Below, piece by piece: positions 51,270 through 58,575 of a stretch of DNA of 64,000 bases. The notes beneath the pieces were generated by a model. It was not told the DNA's origin, did no database searches, and saw only the letters and a program-made list of their open reading frames with translations. Both the position numbers and the translations under genes were made by a program. Source of the stretch: Neglectibacter timonensis (GTDB lineage: Bacteria > Bacillota > Clostridia > Oscillospirales > Acutalibacteraceae). Each line of letters begins with the position of its first letter. Positions within the stretch are counted from its first letter, which is position 1. The stretch lies in assembly GCF_900048895.1 (NCBI RefSeq), contig NZ_LT160636.1, positions 79,910 through 143,909 on the forward strand, written 5' to 3'.

Positions 51270-52157
51270 ATGGTCAATTCGAAATCAGCCAGACGCATGA
51301 ACGGGGTCTCCCATACGGTGCTGTTCCTTCTGACCTTTCTGGCGCTGGTGCCGTTCCTGATCCTCATCTCCTCCTCCTTTTCCGAGGATACGCAGATCAT
51401 CAAATACGGCTATTCCATGTTCCCCCGGGGCTTCAGTATGGACGCCTACGGGTATATCCTCACAAACTTTTCCGTCATCGGCCGGGCCTACGGCGTCACC
51501 ATAGCGGTGACGGTGATCGGCACCGCGGCCAGCCTGATCATCACCAACCTGGGCGCCTACATGCTGTCCCAGGACGACCTTCCCGGGGTGAAGGTGCTGA
51601 TGTTCCTGGTGGTGTTCACCATGCTGTTTTCCGGCGGGCTGGTGCCTACCTACTACATCTACACCCAGGTGTTCCACCTGAAGGATACCCTCTGGTGCCT
51701 GATTGTCCCCAACCTGCTGCTCAACGCGTTCAACATCATCCTCATCCGGAACTATTACCGGTTCAGCATCCCAAAGGCGATTGTGGAATCCGCCCGCATC
51801 GACGGCGCGGGGGAGTTTACCACCTTTGTGCGGATTGTATTCCCCCTGTCCCTGCCCATCACCGCCACAGTGGGGCTGCTCACCGCCATCATGTTCTGGA
51901 ACGACTGGCAGAACGGCCTGTATTACCTCACCGGCACCGAATGGTATTCCATTCAGCAGGTGCTGCGGGTCATGTCCTCCCAGATCACCTTCCTGTCAAA
52001 CGGCACCGACTCCACCCAGGGAGTCAACCGGGATATCCCCACCACCACAATCCGTATGGCCATTGCCGTGGTGGCAATCGCCCCCATCCTCATCGCCTAC
52101 CCGTTTTTCCAAAAATATTTCGTCAAGGGGATTACGCTGGGCGCTGTGAAGGAGTAA
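51270..52157 (+). CDS. ABC sugar transporter permease (YtcP type)
   Basis: A 295-residue carbohydrate permease with about six membrane segments. The EAA loop is VESARIDGAGEFTTFVRIV. The ending YPFFQKYFVKGITLGAVKE is the hallmark of this family. It starts 12 bp after the first permease and pairs with it. Confidence 0.93.
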   Translation: MVNSKSARRMNGVSHTVLFLLTFLALVPFLILISSSFSEDTQIIKYGYSMFPRGFSMDAYGYILTNFSVIGRAYGVTIAVTVIGTAASLIITNLGAYMLSQDDLPGVKVLMFLVVFTMLFSGGLVPTYYIYTQVFHLKDTLWCLIVPNLLLNAFNIILIRNYYRFSIPKAIVESARIDGAGEFTTFVRIVFPLSLPITATVGLLTAIMFWNDWQNGLYYLTGTEWYSIQQVLRVMSSQITFLSNGTDSTQGVNRDIPTTTIRMAIAVVAIAPILIAYPFFQKYFVKGITLGAVKE

Positions 52158-52232
52158 ACTGGATACAAGGACGGCCCGCTTTCCTGCGGGCCCCCTTTTG
52201 TCACAATCATTTTTTTGGAGGAGAGTATCAGT

Positions 52233-53099
52233 ATGGTAGTAAAATTCAATTTTCTTTCGAAATATCTGGGCATGCAGACCAACGTCACCATGTGCCTTCC
52301 CAGCTTTTCCTTTGCCGACGTCATGAGCGACCGCAAAGAGGTCTATGTGCAGGGCATGAAGTACCAGACCCTGTACCTGCTGCACGGCGGCAGCGGGGAC
52401 GATTCGGATTACGTGAACTTTTCCAATATCGTCCGGTATGCGGACGACCACAAGCTGGCCGTGGTGATGCCCTGCGACTACAACGGGGAATACACCGACG
52501 TGCCCAAGGGCCCGAAATACCTGAAATACATCATGGAGGAGCTGATCCCCCTGACAAGGGCGTTTTTCCCGCTGTCGGACAAACGGGAGGACACCTTCGT
52601 AGGCGGCCTGAGCATGGGCGCCGCGGGGGCTATGAAAATTGCCCTCACTTACCCGGAGCTGTTTTCGGCAGCGCTGATCATGTCGGGCGCTGCAAGGCAT
52701 CCGGACACCCTGAAGCCGGGTTCCCCCTATGCCATGCCGAAAATGGCGCTGGGGCGCGATGAGGAGGATCCGGACGCCATGCCCATGCCCAACCTGTCGG
52801 ACATTTACGGCACCTGGGAGGAGTTCGCGGCAAGCAGACACAACGCCTACCTGACGGCGGAAAACGACGTGAAAGAGGGAAAGCCCCTGCCGGAATTCTT
52901 CTTCGCCTGCGGGCTGGACGACTTTGCCCTGCCCAGATGCCGCCTGGGCTACGAAGAACTGAAGAAGCTGGGCTTTAAGGCCAGCATGCTGGAGCTGCCC
53001 GGCTATAAGCACGAATGGGATTTCTGGGACCTCATCCTCAGGAAGGCCATTGGAGAATGGCTGCCCGTCCGGCACAGCGCCATCTATCCGGGAGAATAA
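52233..53099 (+). CDS. Esterase, alpha/beta hydrolase (first of two paralogues)
   Basis: A 288-residue cytoplasmic hydrolase of the tributyrin-esterase/S-formylglutathione-hydrolase-like group. The oxyanion stretch is LLHGGSGDDSDY, the nucleophile Ser127 is in GGLSMGA, and a late His is in PGYKHEWDFW. It follows the permease genes and is very probably in the same operon, so it should act on the imported compound, for instance removing acetyl groups. ATG at 52233 follows GGAGGAG. It is paralogous to the next gene. Confidence 0.87.
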   Translation: MVVKFNFLSKYLGMQTNVTMCLPSFSFADVMSDRKEVYVQGMKYQTLYLLHGGSGDDSDYVNFSNIVRYADDHKLAVVMPCDYNGEYTDVPKGPKYLKYIMEELIPLTRAFFPLSDKREDTFVGGLSMGAAGAMKIALTYPELFSAALIMSGAARHPDTLKPGSPYAMPKMALGRDEEDPDAMPMPNLSDIYGTWEEFAASRHNAYLTAENDVKEGKPLPEFFFACGLDDFALPRCRLGYEELKKLGFKASMLELPGYKHEWDFWDLILRKAIGEWLPVRHSAIYPGE

Positions 53100-53159
53100 C
53101 CCTCTGCGGGGCGGTTTCTTCCGTCCCGGCGGGATAACTAAGAAAAGGGGAGATATTAC

Positions 53160-53981
53160 ATGGCATGTTTTGAACTGAGCTTAAAATCCGAAGCGTTGGG
53201 CGGTCAGACCAGTATCAGCGTCATCCTGCCCATTTTTGAAGGCTTTGACCGGGAAATCCCGGAGGGGGAGAAATTCCAGACCCTGTGGCTTCTGCATGGG
53301 GGTGGCGGGGACCATACCGATTATGTGCGCAAAACGGCCATTGAGTTCTGGGCGGTGAAGCATAAGCTGGCGGTGATCATGCCGGAGGTGGGGAACAGCT
53401 TTTACACAGACCTGCCCAACGGCGGGGCGAAGTACTTCACCTATGTGACCGAGGAGCTGCCCGCCCTGCTGCGCAAATATTTCCCGCTGTCTGAGAAGCG
53501 GGAGGACAACTTTATCTGCGGCCTTTCCATGGGCGGATTCGGCGCGGCGAAATGCGCCTTTAACTGTCCGGAGAAATACGCGGCGGTGGGGCTGATGTCC
53601 ACAGGGCCCATGAGCCCTCTGCAGCTGGCGGAGATCCTCAAGGACCGCGACCATCATTTCGAAAACATTTTTGGGGACGTGAGCCTGATCCCCCACTCCA
53701 TGAACGATATCTGGTATGTGCTGGAGGAGGCCGTGAAAAACGGGGGGGACCTGCCCAAAATCTACGATTGCTGCGGCACGGAGGATTTCGGTTACAGCGG
53801 GTTCTGCGCTTTTAAAGAGAAGGCAAAGGAAATCGGCCTGGAGGTGACCTATGCGGAGGGACCCGGGGCGCACACCTGGAGCTTCTGGAACGAATACCTG
53901 CCGAAGATCATCGACTGGCTGCCCCTGCGGGACAGGAATTTTGAGGAAAACTGCATGCGGAAAAGATTTGCCGCCAATTGA
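53160..53981 (+). CDS. Esterase, alpha/beta hydrolase (second paralogue)
   Basis: A 273-residue relative of the upstream esterase; the two share LWLLHGGGGDHTDY-like, FPLSEKRED and GLSMGG blocks. Ser123 is the nucleophile and the His is in GAHTWSFWNEYLP. It probably has a different acyl or position preference. It starts 60 bp after the first esterase and ends at a strong terminator, closing the importer-esterase operon. Confidence 0.87.
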   Translation: MACFELSLKSEALGGQTSISVILPIFEGFDREIPEGEKFQTLWLLHGGGGDHTDYVRKTAIEFWAVKHKLAVIMPEVGNSFYTDLPNGGAKYFTYVTEELPALLRKYFPLSEKREDNFICGLSMGGFGAAKCAFNCPEKYAAVGLMSTGPMSPLQLAEILKDRDHHFENIFGDVSLIPHSMNDIWYVLEEAVKNGGDLPKIYDCCGTEDFGYSGFCAFKEKAKEIGLEVTYAEGPGAHTWSFWNEYLPKIIDWLPLRDRNFEENCMRKRFAAN

Positions 53982-54080
53982 CATAAGGCAGGTTCCCGTT
54001 TGGGAAGGTTGCCTGCAAAAAGTACCGCCGCAAATGGAAACTGCGGAATAAAGCTGTAACAATAAGCTTGTTGTCCAGGA

Positions 54081-54127
54081 AAACGCCTTTGAAAACGGCC
54101 TTTACGGCCGGATTCAAAGGCGTTTTT
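54081..54127 (+). terminator. Rho-independent terminator of the importer-esterase operon
   Basis: AAACGCCTTTGAA (54081-54093) pairs with TTCAAAGGCGTTT (54113-54125). An inner GGCC/GGCC pair extends the stem and a T-run ends it. Confidence 0.85.
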
Positions 54128-54425
54128 GCGCGGCTGTCCCCGCAGGGATTTTGCGGCAAGCCGGCTGGTAGGAATACGGCTTTGGGTTCCTTTTCACTGT
54201 TTGGAGCTTTTCCAACTTTAGATTCGTAGGGAAGTCTCCCATTTTTTATCGTGGGTCGGTCAGCTGAAAAGGCTGGACTGCATTGTTTCGATAAATATAT
54301 GCCTGAAATGCATGATACAGTATACAGCATAGGTATTTGATATTTCACATGGAGGAGATTATACTGAATTCAGCGGCTTGGCAGGGAAAAAGCCCGTGTA
54401 ACAAAGGAAACAGGAGGCGCGTGTT
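54128..54425. other. Intergenic region of about 300 bp
   Basis: AT-rich in its second half. An ATG with GGAGGAG after it (about 54349) opens only a short frame that looks like nothing known. The region probably carries the promoter of the micro-protein locus; I could not define clear -35 and -10 boxes. Confidence 0.4.
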
Positions 54426-54626
54426 TTGGAAGAATCTACCATTATCATCCTCCATCTGATTGACGGAGTCCTCATGCTGGCTATGATGGCGCTGATGTTT
54501 TGTACCATCCGCCTGCTTCTGAACTGCAAGCCCCTCGCAAAGTGGCTGCAGAAACATCTGTCGCCCGGGAAGGAAAGAAGGGCTTCGGGCAGAAGGTGTG
54601 GTCTGAAGCGCCGGGGCCGGGGCTGA
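54426..54626 (+). CDS. Single-pass micro-membrane protein A
   Basis: A 66-residue protein with one membrane segment (about 6-33) containing an acidic Asp13, then TIRLLLNCKPLAKWL and a very basic tail. It starts with TTG at 54426, seven bases after AGGAGG. From Asp13 onward it aligns without gaps with the protein at 55122: D-x13-T-x-R-L-x5-P-x3-W is shared. I do not recognise the family. The basic tail should face the cytoplasm. Confidence 0.55.
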   Translation: MEESTIIILHLIDGVLMLAMMALMFCTIRLLLNCKPLAKWLQKHLSPGKERRASGRRCGLKRRGRG

Positions 54627-54691
54627 AGGCCTTGTGGGACGTCCGGCGCGGAGAACGGGAAAACGGAGAAAAGGAGGCCGAGGACGCCCGG

Positions 54692-55057
54692 ATGATGAAA
54701 ATTGTATGGAACGGAGCAGAGCTTTCCTGTGGGAAAGACTCTGTCAGGCTGGACGGGCGGGAGCTGGCGCTTTCCCGCATGGAGCGGAAGCTGCTGCTGT
54801 ATCTGGCGAGGCATCCCGACACGGTGCTCTCCAGGGAGCGGCTTCTGCGGGAGGTTTGGGAATATGAACTTCCCGGCGCCACCCGGACGGTGGATACCCA
54901 CGTGAAAAACCTGCGGGCCCGGCTGGGCGGCCTGGGAGATTTTATCGTCACAGTGCGGGGCGTAGGCTACCGGCTGGACACGGGAGCCGGGAGGGCCGAC
55001 GGCCACCGGAGAGTACGGCGTCCCGCAGCAGCTTCCGGCAGGAAAACGGCGTCCTGA
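54692..55057 (+). CDS. Orphan OmpR/PhoB-type winged-helix DNA-binding protein
   Basis: About 121 residues forming only the effector domain of OmpR-type regulators: LALSRMERKLLLYLARHPDT, VLSRERLLREVWEYE, TRTVDTHVKNLRARLG, VRGVGYRLD. No receiver domain is present and none is encoded nearby. The start is uncertain; ATG at 54692 or 54695 fits the domain edge, with AAGGAGG a rather long 14 bases upstream. The frame is open back to about 54500 with no similarity. It lies between two paralogous micro-membrane proteins, suggesting control through them rather than by phosphorylation. Confidence 0.7.
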   Translation: MMKIVWNGAELSCGKDSVRLDGRELALSRMERKLLLYLARHPDTVLSRERLLREVWEYELPGATRTVDTHVKNLRARLGGLGDFIVTVRGVGYRLDTGAGRADGHRRVRRPAAASGRKTAS

Positions 55058-55121
55058 ACTGCACGGAGAGCCGCCCGCTTACACAATACTTGGAAACGGA
55101 GAAAGGAAGAGGAGCACCGCG

Positions 55122-55262
55122 ATGGATTTATTGGCAATGTTGGATGCTTTGCTTATCTGCGTTCTGCTGGTACTGGCTGGCTTGACGGTCCGCCTTTTCC
55201 GGCTCAGCGAGCCCTATGGGGAGTGGGTGGCGAGAGAACGGCGGAGGCGCGGAAAGAGATAG
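55122..55262 (+). CDS. Single-pass micro-membrane protein B
   Basis: A 46-residue protein, too short for routine gene callers. ATG at 55122 has AAAGGAAGAGGAG upstream. One membrane segment (about 3-23) contains Asp8; then TVRLFRLSEPYGEWV and a basic tail RERRRRGKR. It aligns without gaps with the protein at 54426 from the Asp to the Trp, with eight identical positions in 28. It is probably a paralogue in the same transcript. Confidence 0.55.
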   Translation: MDLLAMLDALLICVLLVLAGLTVRLFRLSEPYGEWVARERRRRGKR

Positions 55263-55412
55263 GCTTTCCAAACTAAGGACATTTTGCAAAAGAAAAAACC
55301 CCGGAGCCTGGGGAACCACGGAACAAGCCGGGGCAGACGGCACGCGCCGGATTTCCTCCATGCTCATCCGGAAGGGCGTCCGGGAGGAGTTCCGTGTGGA
55401 AAGGGGAAACGG

Positions 55413-56009
55413 ATGAAAGGTGGAAAAAGGCTGGGAGCACTGCTGCTGGCGGCGGTCTTTTCACTGACGCTTGGCGCCTGTGAGGGGAACGGCGGGGTTC
55501 CGGAAGAATCCCGGGAAGTGGGAAACGCCGGAAGTTCCAAAGGGGAAGCGTCTGTTGGGGCGGAATCCTCCGGGGAGAACAGGGAACGGGCGCTTTCTTC
55601 CCCGGCGTTGTCGTCCGGGGAAGAAAGCCGGACGGAGGAACAGGAGGAAGAAATGCTGAAACTGCAGGTTACGGCGGGCGGGAAGGAATTCTCCGCCCTG
55701 CTTTATGACAGCGAGACCACCCGGGCGCTGCTGAAGAATAAGCCGATGACGCTGGAGATGAACGAGCTCAACGGCAATGAGAAATATTTTGATCTGCCGG
55801 TGAGCCTGCCCGCAGAGGCCCGTAATCCCCACAGCATCCGTGCGGGAGATCTGATGCTTTACGGAGGCAGTTGCCTGGTGCTGTTTTACGAGAGCTTTTC
55901 CACCTCTTATGAGTACACGCCGCTGGGATTCCTGGAAGACCCCGCCGGGCTTGGAGAGGCGCTGGGCAGCGGAAGCGCTGAGGTGTCCTTTCAGGTAAGC
56001 GCAGAATAA
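55413..56009 (+). CDS. Lipoprotein with cyclophilin-like fold domain
   Basis: A 198-residue lipoprotein. The signal peptide ends in lipobox LGAC (near residue 21). A Ser/Glu-rich linker runs to about 80. The C-terminal domain (LQVTAGGKEFSALLYDSETT in part; KYFDLPVSLPAEARN; IRAGDLMLYGGSCLVLFYESF; YTPLG) matches the cyclophilin-like fold family of small secreted proteins. Such proteins lack proven isomerase activity. ATG at 55413 follows AAGGGG. It comes after micro-protein B and before an MFS gene. Confidence 0.82.
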   Translation: MKGGKRLGALLLAAVFSLTLGACEGNGGVPEESREVGNAGSSKGEASVGAESSGENRERALSSPALSSGEESRTEEQEEEMLKLQVTAGGKEFSALLYDSETTRALLKNKPMTLEMNELNGNEKYFDLPVSLPAEARNPHSIRAGDLMLYGGSCLVLFYESFSTSYEYTPLGFLEDPAGLGEALGSGSAEVSFQVSAE

Positions 56010-56066
56010 ATCCGGACCCGGCCTGCTGAGGAGCTGGAAAATTGAGAAAGAGGAGGCCGAACGGCT

Positions 56067-57272
56067 ATGATGGAAAGAAAGGGCGGAAAAACAGGATCGC
56101 TGCTGCTGGTTTTGACGCTGGGAGTCTTTAGCATTATCAATACGGAAATGGGCGTGGTGGGTATTCTGCCCATGGTTTCCGTCCGGTACGGGGTGGAAAT
56201 TTCAGCGGCAGGGCTGCTGGTGAGTTTGTTCGCATTGGCGGTGGCTGTATCCGGGCCCATTCTGCCGCTGCTGTTTTCCCGGTTTCGCCGGAAAGCTGTA
56301 ATGCTGGCAGTGCTTGGCGTGTTCACCGCCTGCAATGTCGTCTCCGCGTTTGCCGAAAGCTTCCCAGTGCTTTTGACGGCCCGCATTCTGCCCGCCTTTT
56401 TTCAGCCGGTCTATGTGTCCATGGCCTTTTCTCTGGCGGCAGCCTCTGTAGAACCGGCCCGTGCGCCGAAGGCTGTGGCAAAGGTGATGATGGGGGTTTC
56501 CGCGGGGATGGTGCTGGGGGTGCCGGTTGTCAGCGCCATTGCAGGCGCGGCTTCCCTGCGGGCGGCTATGCTGTTTTTGGCGGCGGCCAATGGAGTGTCC
56601 CTGCTGGCCGTCCTCTTTTTCCTGCCCGCACTGCCTGCTGCGGAGCGGGTCACCTACGGTTCCCAGGTGCGGGTTCTGAAGCGTTCCGGCGTCTGGCTGT
56701 CGATTCTGGGGGTGGTGCTGCTCAACGGTTCCATTTTCGGCGTGTACAGCTACCTTTCGGAGTATTTGGGCGCTGTTACAGGGCTGCCGGCCCAGCTGGT
56801 CAGCGTGCTTCTGCTGCTGTATGGGCTGGCGAACATTCTGGGGAACGCCATAGGGGGCAGGGCGCTTTCCCGCAGTGCGCTGCGGTTTGTGGTGCTGTTC
56901 CCTCCTGTGCTGGGCGCAGTGTATCTGCTGCTCCTGTGGGGAGGAAAGCTTCCTGCGCCTGCAGTGGGCGCAGTGCTGCTCTGGGGAATTCTGGCCGGGT
57001 GCGCGGGCAACATCAACCAGTATTGGATCACTGCGGCGGCGCCGGAAGCGCCGGAGTTCGCCAACGGCCTGTTTCTGTCAGCCACCAACCTGGGCACCAC
57101 GGTAGGCGCAACACTCTGCGGAGCGTTGATAGACTCTCTGGGCGCTTCCAGCCTTCCTCTGGGCGGGCTGCTGATGCTGGCGGCAGGCGCCGTACTGCTC
57201 CTTCTGCGCGCCCGTCAGTGCAGGAAAAATCCCGTGTTTGGAAAGCAGGAAGCGCAGAAAGCCGTCTCCTGA
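56067..57272 (+). CDS. MFS transporter, AraJ/PbuE-like
   Basis: A 401-residue major facilitator with about twelve membrane segments. VLTLGVFSIINTEMGVVGILP at the start (in part) and LFSRFRRKAVML match exporters of the sugar/purine efflux type. A loop at about 195-210 separates the halves. The substrate is unknown. It starts 57 bp after the lipoprotein gene behind GAGGAGG-like sequence and may belong to the same operon. Confidence 0.85.
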   Translation: MMERKGGKTGSLLLVLTLGVFSIINTEMGVVGILPMVSVRYGVEISAAGLLVSLFALAVAVSGPILPLLFSRFRRKAVMLAVLGVFTACNVVSAFAESFPVLLTARILPAFFQPVYVSMAFSLAAASVEPARAPKAVAKVMMGVSAGMVLGVPVVSAIAGAASLRAAMLFLAAANGVSLLAVLFFLPALPAAERVTYGSQVRVLKRSGVWLSILGVVLLNGSIFGVYSYLSEYLGAVTGLPAQLVSVLLLLYGLANILGNAIGGRALSRSALRFVVLFPPVLGAVYLLLLWGGKLPAPAVGAVLLWGILAGCAGNINQYWITAAAPEAPEFANGLFLSATNLGTTVGATLCGALIDSLGASSLPLGGLLMLAAGAVLLLLRARQCRKNPVFGKQEAQKAVS

Positions 57273-57375
57273 TTGGCGGAAGGCTGCGGCGGGAAAGGAA
57301 AACTGCTTTTCATGTTCTAAACCGCCCCCTGTCCGGCATAGGCATATCCAAAAGAGAACCCGGGTGAGTGAGGAT

Positions 57376-58440
57376 ATGTTTTGTGCCATCAAGGTGAAGA
57401 AGACCGCTGTTCTGGCGGTCCTGCTGGTTTGCGTCCTGGTAGGGGCGGCTGTGCCGGTGCTGGCCAGGCAGGCGGAAGCAGGGGCCGAAAAAAAAGAACC
57501 GATCAAATGGGTGGACTTCAACATCCCTTCCGAACTGCTGAAAAGCGCCATGGAGCTGGATATCGAAACCCATGGAGAGGAAGGCCGCCCCCATGTGGAC
57601 TGGATCGAGATACTGGCCTATTTGGGTACGAAATACGGCGGGGATTTCACCCGGTACCGAAGCGGCGACCTGGAAGCTGTGCTGGAAAAGATAGGGAGCG
57701 GCCAGACCGTGGCATCTCTGGGGGAAGGGCTGAAATATTATAGTTATTACAGCGAAGCCTACCATGCCGTGCTGGACGGGTTCGTGGGGGAATACGAGGT
57801 GGAGACGGAAAACGGCTGGGAAAAAAGGTACGGCCTGAAGGCGTATTCCCCTATTGCGAAAACCTTTCCCTACAGCGATTATGACGATTTCGGCGTGGGG
57901 CGCTCCTACGGCTACCAGCGCAGGCATCTGGGCCACGACCTGATGGCGGCGGTGGGCACCCCGGTCATCGCCGTGGAGTCCGGCGTGGTGGAGGCCATGG
58001 GCTGGAATCAGTACGGCGGCTGGCGCATCGGCGTGCGCAGCTTCGACGGAAAGCGGTACCACTATTACGCCCACCTGCGGAAGGACCGACCCTATGCGGA
58101 AGGCCTGGAACCGGGCCAAACAGTCATGGCAGGGGATGTGATCGGCTATGTGGGCCGGACGGGATACAGCGCCACGGAAAATACCAACAACATCGACACC
58201 AGCCACCTCCACTATGGGCTTCAGCTGATTTTCGACGAGTCGCAGAAGGAGGGGGCAAACGAGATTTGGATCGACGTCAACGACCTCTGCAACCTTTTGA
58301 GAAATCATCAGAGCGAGGTGGTGCGGGACGACGCCACCAAAGAGTGGAGCCGGGCGCAGCCCTTCCGGGAGGAGATTCCGGAAAACCGGTTTTCCCCCGC
58401 TCCCTCCCCGGAGGAAGGCAGCGGCGGGAGCCGGCCCTGA
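57376..58440 (+). CDS. M23-family metallopeptidase, membrane anchored
   Basis: A peptidoglycan peptidase of about 354 residues. There is a membrane segment at about 10-30 with no clear cleavage site. A helical region follows, then the LytM domain: HLGHD (184-188, first zinc His and Asp), YAHL (His233) and SHLHYGL (His277 and His279). All zinc ligands are kept, so it should be active in cutting cell-wall cross-links. The C-terminal tail is Pro/Ser-rich. The start is uncertain between ATG 57376 and GTG 57364. Confidence 0.83.
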   Translation: MFCAIKVKKTAVLAVLLVCVLVGAAVPVLARQAEAGAEKKEPIKWVDFNIPSELLKSAMELDIETHGEEGRPHVDWIEILAYLGTKYGGDFTRYRSGDLEAVLEKIGSGQTVASLGEGLKYYSYYSEAYHAVLDGFVGEYEVETENGWEKRYGLKAYSPIAKTFPYSDYDDFGVGRSYGYQRRHLGHDLMAAVGTPVIAVESGVVEAMGWNQYGGWRIGVRSFDGKRYHYYAHLRKDRPYAEGLEPGQTVMAGDVIGYVGRTGYSATENTNNIDTSHLHYGLQLIFDESQKEGANEIWIDVNDLCNLLRNHQSEVVRDDATKEWSRAQPFREEIPENRFSPAPSPEEGSGGSRP

Positions 58441-58500
58441 CGGAGAAGGGCGAAAGCCGCCCCAGACCGCGGCAAAAAAGAACGACATAGAAAAGGAAAA

Positions 58501-58536
58501 AGGAAGCCTGCGTCGTAACAGCGGGCTTCCTTTTTT
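58501..58536 (+). terminator. Terminator after the M23 gene
   Basis: AGGAAGCCTGC / GCGGGCTTCCT stem with a nine-base loop and a T-run. It sits between the M23 gene and the convergent SLH gene. Confidence 0.8.
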
Positions 58537-58575
58537 CAAATGGAGGAAACACTTGGTAAGCAGAAATACAGGGAA

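Noticed and set aside
54500-54691. Longer N-terminus for the orphan winged-helix protein
   Set aside because: The upstream part overlaps micro-protein A in another frame, lacks a receiver domain or ribosome site, and resembles translated low-complexity sequence.
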